The notes under the pieces are model-generated. The model searched no databases and had not been told where the DNA came from. It worked only from the letters and a program-made list of their open reading frames with translations. 64,000 nt of DNA from Luteococcus japonicus (GTDB lineage Bacteria > Actinomycetota > Actinomycetes > Propionibacteriales > Propionibacteriaceae): NCBI RefSeq assembly GCF_003752415.1, contig NZ_RKHG01000001.1, forward strand, positions 1,922,001 through 1,986,000. The letters run 5' to 3'. This document shows, piece after piece, positions 42,597 to 50,576 of this stretch. How positions within the stretch are numbered: the first letter of the stretch is position 1; each line of letters begins with the position of its first letter. The translations under genes were made by a program, and so were the position numbers.

Positions 42597-43382
42597 TCAG
42601 AAGGAGGGCTTGATCACCTGGAACATGCCGCCCTGGGGGTCCGTGACGGTCGCGAGCCGTCCGAAGGGAGAGTCCATCGGGCCGTCCAGCAGCGTGCCGT
42701 CCAGCTCCTGGACCTTCGCCGCAGCGGCGTCACAGTCCTCCACGGCCAGGTACATCCGCCAGTAGCTGGGGACGCCGTCGGGCAGGAAGGTGGTGGCCTC
42801 GCAGATGCCCGCGGAAGCGGCGCTGCCCTCGCCATTGGTGGCATAGCGCGGCTGCCCCTCCGGAATCTGCCCCATCGGGGTGATGGTCCAGCCGAAGACC
42901 TCGGTGTAGAAGGCCGCGGCAGCGTCATAGTCCTTGCTCATGGTCTCGAACCAGACGGGGCTCCCGGGCTGGCCGGTGAAGTCGTAGCCCTCGAAGTCCT
43001 TGGGCTGCCACAGGCCCACCACCGCACCGTCCGCGGCGGTCACGACGGCCATCTTCCCCGCGTCGCCCACCTCCATGGCCGGCACCATCACGGACCCGCC
43101 GTGGGGCTCCACCTTGGCCAGCGCCGCGTCGATGTCCTCGACGCGCAGATAGATGGTCCAGCTGGTGGGGAACTGCGGCTCGTCGACCGGACCCTCCGGG
43201 GTCATCCTGGAGCTCATCGCGGCGCCGACTAAAGCGTCGCCCTGCTTGATCATCAGGTAGCCGCCGAAGTCGGGACCCTGGTCCAGGAAGTCCCAGCCGA
43301 ACAGGGCGGTGTAGAAGGCCTTGGCGCCCTCCACGTCGTCGGTGCCGAGGTCCATCCAGGTGGGGCTGCCGGGCTGGGTCAT
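42597..43382 (-). CDS. two-domain VOC (glyoxalase/CFP30B-like) protein
   Basis: The 261-aa protein is made of two repeated vicinal-oxygen-chelate modules. Each begins with GSP.W.(D/E), an FY..LFGW or FYTEVFGW helix, and a beta-strand returning near VGLWQP and FQVIKP. Members of this group are linked to glyoxalase-like, hydrolase or antibiotic-resistance functions, and none can be chosen here. GGAGG precedes the ATG at 43382. It is transcribed leftward and alone, between the permeases and a terminator. Confidence 0.8.
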   Translation of the reverse strand: MTQPGSPTWMDLGTDDVEGAKAFYTALFGWDFLDQGPDFGGYLMIKQGDALVGAAMSSRMTPEGPVDEPQFPTSWTIYLRVEDIDAALAKVEPHGGSVMVPAMEVGDAGKMAVVTAADGAVVGLWQPKDFEGYDFTGQPGSPVWFETMSKDYDAAAAFYTEVFGWTITPMGQIPEGQPRYATNGEGSAASAGICEATTFLPDGVPSYWRMYLAVEDCDAAAAKVQELDGTLLDGPMDSPFGRLATVTDPQGGMFQVIKPSF

Positions 43383-43534
43383 GTCGTCCTCCAGGGAGAT
43401 GCGACGCACCTGTTGCGTCAGGACCCAGAGTAGGGCCAGCCACTGACATTGTTGGCCCAACCGTAGGCATGAGCCGCCGCCACGGTAGAAGGAAGACCTT
43501 GGGCCCGTCCCCCGCAGAAGGAAGTCCCGCTGAC

Positions 43535-43576
43535 AACGCCGCCGGGCCGCCCGACAGCGGGCGGCCCGGCGGTGTT
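43535..43576 (-). terminator. terminator of the leftward dehydrogenase/glycosyltransferase unit
   Basis: A 19-bp stem with one G-T wobble (43535-43553 with 43558-43576) closes on a 4-nt loop. It lies 9 bp past the stop of the glycosyltransferase at 43586. It is the most stable hairpin in the window and would stop leftward transcription. Confidence 0.75.
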
Positions 43577-43585
43577 CAGGCTTGT

Positions 43586-44686
43586 TCAGGAGGCCAGCAG
43601 CTGCCGGATGAAGGCCGCGAGACCCTCGGCCTCCTTCTCGAAGGCAAAGCGGGTCTCCACCGCCCTGCGCCCATTCCTGCCCAGCCTGTGGCGGAGCTCA
43701 TCGTCCTTCACCAGGGTGCGGATGGCCTCGGCCACCTCGTCGACATCGTTCGGGTCCACGAACAGGCAGACATCCTGACCGTCCAGCAGCCGGCGCCAGT
43801 GCGCCATGTCAGACGCAACGAAGGGGATCCCGGCCGCCATGTACTCGAACATCTTGGTGGGCACGGACTCGGCATAGTGCGCCAGGTTCGGGAAGAGCAC
43901 GGTGCCGATGGAACCGGTGGCCACCAGTGCGGGCACGTCGCGGGTCTCTACGACCCCGCGGTAGTCGATCCGAGGGTCGTCCTCCACGCTGTCCAGGAGC
44001 TCCTTGGTGGGCGCATCCGGCCAGCCGGCCAGCACAAGATGCGCCTCGGGGACCTGCTGCACCGCTCGCACGATCGTCTCGATGTAGCGGGGCTTCACCA
44101 GTCCGCCGGCGTAGATGACGCGGCCAGGGACCTCACTGGTTCCGTCGGGAACGCCATACTCCCGCACCCACGGGTAGTTCTCCACAACCTGGATGTGGTC
44201 ATTGGCGAACTGCTTGCCGATCACGGGTGTGGCCGCGACGATCCCGTCGCAGAATCGCGAGGCGCTGTTCAGCAGGAAGCGGGCGTAGTTTCGTACGACC
44301 ACCTTCATCACAGGATTGAGATAGCTCTTGTCGGCCACCTGGTCCACGAGGATCTCGTGGGAGTCGAAGACCAACTTGTTGCGGTGCAGGAGCTTCCATG
44401 CGATGCCCAGGGGAATCAGCTCCGGGTCGTGGATGTGCAGCAGGTCGGGCTTGACCTGCTGCAACTTGCGCCATGCGTTGACCTGCGCGAGGACCAGTCG
44501 CTGGGCGCGGCCCTTGACCCGCGGGAGCTCCACCATGTGCACCCCATCGACATCCTCGGTGCCCGCGTCGGTGGCAATGAGCGTCACGTCGAGGCCATCG
44601 GCGGCCAGGGCACAACACTCCTTGTTGAAGATGCGGTTGTCCCGCGGCCGGTGGACGGTGGTGAGATGCGCGATTCGCTGGGTCAT
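43586..44686 (-). CDS. GT4-family glycosyltransferase
   Basis: The 366-aa GT-B enzyme begins QRIAHLTTVHRPRDNRIFNK and has LLHIHDPELIPLG and SVPTKMFEYMAAGIPFVASD. It is a paralogue of the transferase at 37125. ATG at 44686 overlaps the stop of the UDP-sugar dehydrogenase (ATGA), suggesting it transfers the uronic acid made by that enzyme or acts in step with it. Confidence 0.83.
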   Translation of the reverse strand: MTQRIAHLTTVHRPRDNRIFNKECCALAADGLDVTLIATDAGTEDVDGVHMVELPRVKGRAQRLVLAQVNAWRKLQQVKPDLLHIHDPELIPLGIAWKLLHRNKLVFDSHEILVDQVADKSYLNPVMKVVVRNYARFLLNSASRFCDGIVAATPVIGKQFANDHIQVVENYPWVREYGVPDGTSEVPGRVIYAGGLVKPRYIETIVRAVQQVPEAHLVLAGWPDAPTKELLDSVEDDPRIDYRGVVETRDVPALVATGSIGTVLFPNLAHYAESVPTKMFEYMAAGIPFVASDMAHWRRLLDGQDVCLFVDPNDVDEVAEAIRTLVKDDELRHRLGRNGRRAVETRFAFEKEAEGLAAFIRQLLAS

Positions 44687-45987
44687 GCCGAGGTCTCGCC
44701 GTCGCCGATCACGAAGCGCTTGACGCCTTCCCACTTGCTGGCGTCGGTGCAGTTGCGGCCGTCGACCAGCACCTGCACGCCGGGGAAGGCGTCCTTGCCG
44801 ACGCTGCTGAACTCGGGGTGGTTGGCCTGCACGATCACGGCATCCACCTGGTCACCCTCGGTGTAGGGGTTCAGGTTGAGCTTGGCCAGCTCATCGGCGG
44901 TGTACATCGGATCGGACACGGTGGCCACCGCGCCACGGGCGCTGAGCACCTGGAAGGTGGGGAAGACACCGCTGAAGGCGGTCTCCTTGACCTTGCCACG
45001 GTAGGAGGCACCCAGGATGAGGACCTTCTTGCCCTCCAGACCACCCAGCGCACCCTCCACCAGGGTCACGGCGTGCTCCGGCATGGTCATGTTCGCCTCA
45101 CGCGCGGTCCGCACGATCGTCGCATCCGGATCCGTGTAGAGGTACAGGCGCGGGTAGACCGGGATGCAGTGCCCACCCACGGCGATACCGGGCAGGTGGA
45201 TGTGGCTGTAGGGCTGCGAGTTGCTGGCCTTGATCACCTTGAAGACGTCGATGCCATTCTTCTCGGCGAACTTGCCGAACTGGTTGGCCAGGCCGATGTT
45301 GACGTCACGGTAGGTGGTCTCGGCGAGCTTGGCCATCTCGGCGGCCTCGGCGGTGCCCAGGTCCCAGACACCATTGGGGGTGTCGAGGTCGGGACGCTCG
45401 TCGAAGTCGAGGACCTGCTCGTAGAAGTCGATGGCCTTCTGGGTGCCCTCCGGGCTCAGGCCGCCGACCAGCTTGGGGTACTTGCGCAGGTCGGCGAAGA
45501 CGCGACCGGTCAGCACACGCTCGGGGCTGAAGACCAGGTGGAAGTCGGTGCCCTCGCTCAGGCCCGACAGTTCCTCGATCATCGGCTTCCACCGGTTGCG
45601 GGTGGTGCCGACGGGCAGGGTGGTCTCGTACGAGATCAGCGTGCCAGGGGTCAGGTGCTCGGAGAAGGAGCGGGTGGCGTCCTCCATCCACGCGAAGTCG
45701 GGCTGCCAGGTCTCGTCGTTGACGAACAGCGGGACCACGATCACGATCGCGTCGATGCCGGGGATGGCCTCGGAGTAGTCCGTGGTGGCCTTCAGCTTGC
45801 CAGCGGGCACCAGCTCGTTGAGCTTCTCCTCCAGGTGGGCCTCGCCCGGGAAGGGCTCGTGGCCGGAATTGATGACATCGACAACCCTCTGCTGCACGTC
45901 GACACCGAAGACCTCATGGCCCTTGGACGCGAACTGGACGGCGAGCGGAAGGCCAATCTTGCCCATCCCGATGACAGCGATCTTCAT
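44683..45987 (-). CDS. UDP-N-acetyl-hexosamine 6-dehydrogenase (WbpA/WecC type)
   Basis: The 434-aa NAD-dependent dehydrogenase has the Rossmann motif GMGKIGLP near residue 7, ETTLPVGTT, and the catalytic cysteine C274 in GGHCIPVYP. It oxidises C6 of UDP-GlcNAc or UDP-ManNAc twice to the uronic acid. With WbpB-, WbpE- and WbpD-like genes nearby, UDP-GlcNAc is the likelier substrate. It sits at the head of the dehydrogenase-transferase pair and is preceded by GAAAGGACC. Confidence 0.85.
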   Translation of the reverse strand: MKIAVIGMGKIGLPLAVQFASKGHEVFGVDVQQRVVDVINSGHEPFPGEAHLEEKLNELVPAGKLKATTDYSEAIPGIDAIVIVVPLFVNDETWQPDFAWMEDATRSFSEHLTPGTLISYETTLPVGTTRNRWKPMIEELSGLSEGTDFHLVFSPERVLTGRVFADLRKYPKLVGGLSPEGTQKAIDFYEQVLDFDERPDLDTPNGVWDLGTAEAAEMAKLAETTYRDVNIGLANQFGKFAEKNGIDVFKVIKASNSQPYSHIHLPGIAVGGHCIPVYPRLYLYTDPDATIVRTAREANMTMPEHAVTLVEGALGGLEGKKVLILGASYRGKVKETAFSGVFPTFQVLSARGAVATVSDPMYTADELAKLNLNPYTEGDQVDAVIVQANHPEFSSVGKDAFPGVQVLVDGRNCTDASKWEGVKRFVIGDGETSA

Positions 45988-46074
45988 GGAGGTCCTTTCA
46001 TGTGACGCGGGGGCGCGCCGGAAGTCTTCAGCGAGTCTACCGGCGCACCACGAGCATCACGGTAATGACGTGCG

Positions 46075-46295
46075 TCATGGCTGGACGAGGATAAGGATCG
46101 GCTTTCCCTCCCGCGTACGCAGCATCTCGATGCCCCGCTCCACCTCGGCCAGGGGCACCAGGCGGTGATCGACTCCGAGAGGTCGAGGCGGTCATGGGCG
46201 ACCAGCTCCGCGAGCATGGCGATGTCCTGCACCTGGTAGCCCAGGTGGCCGATCACGTGCTTGCGTCGCAGTCCCATCTCCATGAAGGTCCCCAC
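46075..46295 (-). pseudogene. remnant of a zinc-type alcohol dehydrogenase
   Basis: Only the last 70 or so residues of the family are present: KHVIGHLGYQVQDIAMLAEL and VAHDRLDLSESIT. A one-base frameshift near 46160 follows, then RLVPLAEVERGIEMLRTREG and the usual ILVQP ending at TGA 46075. The catalytic and cofactor domains are missing. It is a decayed relic in the gap between two polysaccharide units and next to a copy of the dispersed repeat. Confidence 0.7.
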
Positions 46296-46446
46296 CGACT
46301 CTCGACATAGAATCGTTCTGCGAGCATCGTCATGGGCGTGGCATTCTCCAGGGGAATCGCCATGGCCCGTTTCTACTGGCTCGACGGGTCAGGGATCCGG
46401 CCGCGGCAGACGAAGGGCCCGCCGGACTGCTCCGACGAGCCCACCC

Positions 46447-46468
46447 CCTCGACAAGCTCGGGGAACGT
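46447..46468. repeat. dispersed palindromic repeat, intergenic copy
   Basis: CCTCGACAAGCTCGG followed by GGAACGTT matches the extended form seen at 7451 (inverted) with at most one change. It lies in noncoding DNA just after the Gfo/Idh/MocA stop codon. Confidence 0.75.
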
Positions 46469-46487
46469 TCTTGCGTTGTCCGCGTGC

Positions 46488-47477
46488 TCAGCTGATCTTG
46501 ACGAACTCGTTGGTCTTCGAGCTCTCGATCATGGCCTCGCAGACCTGCACCACGCGGGCACCCTGTTCCAGGGTGACGATGTCCGCGTCCTTGCCCAGCA
46601 CCGCGTCACGGAAGTTCTCGTGCTCGGTGCGCAACGGCTCCGGCTTGGCGATGGCGAAGCGGGTGACGTCGCCCTCGGACACGCCCCGGAACTGCGCCAG
46701 GCCGTCCCAGGTGTCCACCTGCAGCCCGTTGCCGTAGAAGGTCAGGTCTGCGGTCAGGGTGTCCGCGACGAACATGCCCTTCTCACCGGTGACGATGCAC
46801 AACCGCTCCTTGGTGGGCGTCAGCCAGTTCACCAGGTGGTTCGACATCAGACCGCCGGACATCTGGCAGGTGGCCGAGACCATGTCCTCGTACTGACGGC
46901 CGGACTTGAACATCGAACGGGCCGCAACCAGCTCGTAGTCACGCTGGGTCACCCACGCGGTCAGGTCGATGTCATGCGAGCCGAGATCCTTGATCACGCC
47001 GACGTCGGCGATCCGGTTCGGGAAGGGACCCTGACGACGGGTCGCCACCTGGTACAGGTCGCCCAGCTCGCCGGCCTCGAGGCGCTTGCGCAGGTTCTGC
47101 AGCGCCGGGTTGTACCGCTCGATGTGACCGACAGCACCCACCAGGCCCTTGGCCTTGAACAACTCCGCCAGGCCCTTGGCCGACGCGGTGTCCTTCGCCA
47201 GCGGCTTCTCGATCAGCGCGTGCACACCGGCCTCGGCCAGCTTGGTGCCGATCTCGTCGTGGTAGACGGTCGGGGCAGCCACGACGCAGTAGTCCAGGCC
47301 CACCTGGATCAGCTCGTCGATGGACTTCTTGATCTCCAGGTCACCGGCGACGCCATGGGGATCACCCATCGCGTCCGCGACGCCCACCAGCTGCACGCCG
47401 TCGATGGCGCGCAGGTTGCGGGCATGGTGACGGCCCATCATGCCCAGGCCGATCAGGCCTGCACGAAGATCTGCCAT
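46488..47477 (-). CDS. UDP-sugar 3-dehydrogenase, Gfo/Idh/MocA family (WbpB/WlbA type)
   Basis: The 329-aa oxidoreductase has GLIGLGMMGRHHARNL near the N-terminus, the EKP motif in HALIEKPLA, and GVIKDLGSHDIDL with the catalytic Asp/His region. In the WbpB role it oxidises C3 of UDP-GlcNAcA to the 3-keto sugar for transamination. ATG at 47477 is used; a GTG at 47483 overlapping the upstream stop (GTGA) is possible. It follows the aminotransferase and acetyltransferase in one tight unit. Confidence 0.82.
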   Translation of the reverse strand: MADLRAGLIGLGMMGRHHARNLRAIDGVQLVGVADAMGDPHGVAGDLEIKKSIDELIQVGLDYCVVAAPTVYHDEIGTKLAEAGVHALIEKPLAKDTASAKGLAELFKAKGLVGAVGHIERYNPALQNLRKRLEAGELGDLYQVATRRQGPFPNRIADVGVIKDLGSHDIDLTAWVTQRDYELVAARSMFKSGRQYEDMVSATCQMSGGLMSNHLVNWLTPTKERLCIVTGEKGMFVADTLTADLTFYGNGLQVDTWDGLAQFRGVSEGDVTRFAIAKPEPLRTEHENFRDAVLGKDADIVTLEQGARVVQVCEAMIESSKTNEFVKIS

Positions 47478-47479
47478 GC

Positions 47480-48571
47480 TCACGAACCTGCCTTGGCGAG
47501 GGTGTTCACGGCGGTGACGATGCGCTCAAGATCAGCCTGGCTCAGCGACGGGTGCACCGGAAGACTCAGGCACTCCTTGGCGGCCCTCTCCGTCTCCGGC
47601 AGGTCCACGGCGCTCTGGAAAGGCTGCAGACGGTGGTTCGGCACCGGGTAGAACATGCCCGAACCAACACCGAACTGCTCCTTCAACGCGGCGGAGAAGA
47701 CGTCGCGGTCCTCGGGGACGCGCACCGTGTACTGGTGGTAGACGTGCACCGCACCCTCGGCCACCGGCGGCGGGGTGACACCCTGCAGATTCAGCGACAG
47801 GAAGGCCGCATTCTCCTGACGCTTCTTGGTCCAGTCACCAACCTTGGTCAGCTGCACCCGGCCAATGGCGGCGTGGATGTCGGTCATCCGGTTGTTCAGG
47901 CCCACGACCTCGTTGTGGTACTGCTTCAACATGCCCTGGTTGCGGTACAGGCGGCAGCGACGCTCCACCTCGGCATCACCGACGGTGATCATGCCTCCCT
48001 CACCCGAGGTCATGTTCTTGGTCGGGTACAGGCTGAACGCACCGAAGGTGCCGAAGGAACCCACCGGGGTGCCGTGCAGCGACGCACCATGCGCCTGCGC
48101 GGCATCCTCGAAGAGCTGCAGACCATGCTTGTCGGCGATCTCCCGCAGGGCCTTCATGTTGGCCGGGTGGCCGTACAGGTGCACCGGCATGATGGCCTTG
48201 GTCTTGTCCGTGATCGACGCCTCCACCGACGCGGGATCCAGGCAGAAGCTGCCCGGCTCGATGTCCGCGAAGACGGGGGTGGCGCCGGTCAGCGCCACCG
48301 AGTTCGCCGTCGCCGCGAAGGTGAAGGACGGGACGATGACCTCGTCGCCGGCCTGGATACCGGCGGCCAACAGGCCGATGTGCAGGGCGGAGGTGCCAGA
48401 GTTGACAGCCACGCTGGCCCGGCCCAGGCCGAAGTGCTCGCTGAACTCGGTCTCGAAGGCCGCGACCTCCGGGCCCTGGGCCACCATGCCGGACCGCATC
48501 ACACGGGTCACGGCCTCGATCTCGTCCTCACCAATGATCGGCTTGGCCGGCGGGATGAACGCTTCAGTCAC
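47480..48571 (-). CDS. DegT/DnrJ/EryC1 aminotransferase (WbpE type)
   Basis: The 363-aa PLP-dependent sugar aminotransferase begins IPPAKPIIGEDEIEAV and has NSGTSALHIGL, FEDAAQAHGA and LYPTKNMTSGEGG with the PLP lysine at K185. It would convert the 3-keto UDP-uronic acid to the 3-amino sugar. Start GTG at 48571 overlaps the acetyltransferase stop (GTGA), with GGAAAC as a weak ribosome site. Glutamate is the expected amino donor. Confidence 0.87.
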   Translation of the reverse strand: MTEAFIPPAKPIIGEDEIEAVTRVMRSGMVAQGPEVAAFETEFSEHFGLGRASVAVNSGTSALHIGLLAAGIQAGDEVIVPSFTFAATANSVALTGATPVFADIEPGSFCLDPASVEASITDKTKAIMPVHLYGHPANMKALREIADKHGLQLFEDAAQAHGASLHGTPVGSFGTFGAFSLYPTKNMTSGEGGMITVGDAEVERRCRLYRNQGMLKQYHNEVVGLNNRMTDIHAAIGRVQLTKVGDWTKKRQENAAFLSLNLQGVTPPPVAEGAVHVYHQYTVRVPEDRDVFSAALKEQFGVGSGMFYPVPNHRLQPFQSAVDLPETERAAKECLSLPVHPSLSQADLERIVTAVNTLAKAGS

Positions 48572-49215
48572 TTTGTTTCCTCCGTGTTGGTGGTGACGGA
48601 GGCTTCCGACACCAGAGTCAGGGTTTCGTTGTCCTCGACGAAGACGTCGCCGGTCTTCTCGTCGCGGAACTGCTTCTTGCCATTCTCGTCGGTGCCGTCC
48701 TCGACCAGCGGGAAGCCGGAACGGCCCACCCACTTGATCCGCCGCGCCGGCACGCCGGCGACCAGTGCGTAGTCAGGGACGTCCTTGACGACGACCGAAC
48801 CGGCCGCGACAGTGGCCCACCGGCCCACGGTCACCGGGGCAACGCAGGTGGTGCGGGCGCCAATGGAGCAGCCCTCCTTGAGCGTCACACCCACGGGCTC
48901 CCAGTCCGACGCGCTCTTGACGGTGCCATCGGGGTTGATGGCGCGCGGGAAGTGGTCATTGGTCAGCACCACCGCAGGGCCGATGAAGACACCGTCCTCC
49001 AGATACGCCGGCTCGTAGACCAGGGCGTAGTTCTGGATCTTGCAGTTGTTGCCGACGTGGACGCCCTCGCCGATGTAGGCACCGCGCCCGACGATGACGT
49101 TCTCACCGAGCTCCGCACCGTGACGCACCTGCGCCAGGTGCCAGATGGACGAACCGTCACCGATGGTGACGCCCTCATCCATGTCGGCGGTGGGTTGAAT
49201 GCGTACGTTGCTCAC
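48568..49215 (-). CDS. hexapeptide-repeat N-acetyltransferase (WbpD type)
   Basis: The 215-aa left-handed beta-helix acyltransferase has repeated hexapeptides (VTIGDG, VIVGRG, AYIGEG, VHVGNN, CSIGAR) and the NDHFPRAINPDG loop typical of sugar 3-N-acetyltransferases. It would acetylate the 3-amino group from acetyl-CoA. The tail after residue 175 resembles a short rubredoxin-like or acidic extension of unclear role. GTG at 49215 has GGAGG upstream. It is the first gene of the WbpD-E-B-like unit. Confidence 0.83.
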   Translation of the reverse strand: MSNVRIQPTADMDEGVTIGDGSSIWHLAQVRHGAELGENVIVGRGAYIGEGVHVGNNCKIQNYALVYEPAYLEDGVFIGPAVVLTNDHFPRAINPDGTVKSASDWEPVGVTLKEGCSIGARTTCVAPVTVGRWATVAAGSVVVKDVPDYALVAGVPARRIKWVGRSGFPLVEDGTDENGKKQFRDEKTGDVFVEDNETLTLVSEASVTTNTEETK

Positions 49216-49250
49216 TGGGCCTCCACGGCAAGTCGGTTCCTCGTCACAGG

Positions 49251-50576
49251 CTATCGCGCGTTGGTTCCGTGACTGGCTGCCCGCGCCAGAAGTCGCGGCA
49301 ACCGTTGCGGGCCGGACGGCTGCGAACTCCACCGAGGAAGTGGTTCGGCCCGGTTGACCAGCAGCACGTGGGTGGCCAGGCAGATGCCCGCCAACTGGGC
49401 AAAGGCCGTGGACGAGTCGAGCCAGGTCGAGTTCGCGAAACTCATCGGCAGGCACACCACGACGAGGGCCAGCAGGCTCCAGCGCATCGAGTGCTGCATG
49501 GGGTCCTGCCACCTGCGCTGTACCGCGGGCCAGGTCAGGATCCCGACGACGAGCAGCAGCGCCAGCCCCAACGCGGCGATCCCGACACCGTACTGGCTGG
49601 CGGTCTCGAAGAGTCCGGAGTGTGGATTGACGGGGCCGCCGTAGGTGTCGAAGGGAGCGACGCCCGAACGCAGGTCCTCCTCGAACCGTCCTGGGCCCGT
49701 TCCCAGGCCCAGGGTCCGCCACAGCAAGTACCAGCCGTTGCGGTACAGCGCCTCGCGTTGGGCAGTGGAACCTACGTCGGGCTTGGGCTCGCTGCCCGGC
49801 GTCGTCATGACGGTCCAGGCAAGGCCCAGGATGGCAACCACCACGAGGGGGGCCGCGCGTCTGGCCCAGGTCCAGAATGCGGGGAACTGGGCGAGGAACC
49901 ACAGCAACAGGACAGGCGAGACCAGCTGCAGGAGCCTCGAGTTCGTGGGGAAGCAGATGGCCGGCGTCAAGCAGATGGCCAGCGCGTACGCCCGGCGCCA
50001 CCACCCCCGCTCAAGTGCGTGGCCCACCATCAACATCGCCATCGCGGAGACGAGGAAGAAGGCGAACAGGTTGGGATTGACCATGTAGGAGGCGATGTCC
50101 GTGGCTGATTCGCGAATCCACTCCGCGGCATCCGAGCGGTAGTTCCACAGGTGCTTGCCCGTGGCGATCTCCCAGACGGCCGGGACGCTGGTGCACAACC
50201 AGGCCAGGAACCAGCCACGCGTGTAGACCCGCAGCCAGTCGGCGGCACTGTCCCGCTCCCCACCGGCAGCTCCGCCGGCGACTGCCACGACCGCGACGGC
50301 GGTCAGCATGCCCACCGCGACTGACAGCAACTCCTTGGCCCCCTCGCCCGATGTTTCCCGGGCAAAGCCCCAGCCGAGCCACAGACAGGTGTAGGTCAGC
50401 GTCCAGACCGCGACATGGGGCAGTTCGCGGCGACGTAGGACGATCAGACCCGCCAGGCCCACCAGGGCGAGGGTGACCACTCGCGCGACGGCGAAGGGTC
50501 CGACGCGCACGATCGGCCCGAGCGAGGTGGCCAGGGGGAAGAGGAAGACCAGCAGGAGGGCGGCGCGGCGGGTCAC
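49251..50576 (-). CDS. O-antigen polymerase/ligase-like membrane protein
   Basis: The 441-aa integral membrane protein has about ten to twelve helices and a large outer loop ending near GGPVNPHSGLFETASQYGV. The PHS motif within that loop is the mark of the Wzy/WaaL (O-antigen ligase) superfamily. It likely polymerises repeat units or attaches the finished glycan to the envelope. GTG at 50576 overlaps the stop of the upstream glycosyltransferase (GTGA). Confidence 0.78.
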   Translation of the reverse strand: MTRRAALLLVFLFPLATSLGPIVRVGPFAVARVVTLALVGLAGLIVLRRRELPHVAVWTLTYTCLWLGWGFARETSGEGAKELLSVAVGMLTAVAVVAVAGGAAGGERDSAADWLRVYTRGWFLAWLCTSVPAVWEIATGKHLWNYRSDAAEWIRESATDIASYMVNPNLFAFFLVSAMAMLMVGHALERGWWRRAYALAICLTPAICFPTNSRLLQLVSPVLLLWFLAQFPAFWTWARRAAPLVVVAILGLAWTVMTTPGSEPKPDVGSTAQREALYRNGWYLLWRTLGLGTGPGRFEEDLRSGVAPFDTYGGPVNPHSGLFETASQYGVGIAALGLALLLVVGILTWPAVQRRWQDPMQHSMRWSLLALVVVCLPMSFANSTWLDSSTAFAQLAGICLATHVLLVNRAEPLPRWSSQPSGPQRLPRLLARAASHGTNAR

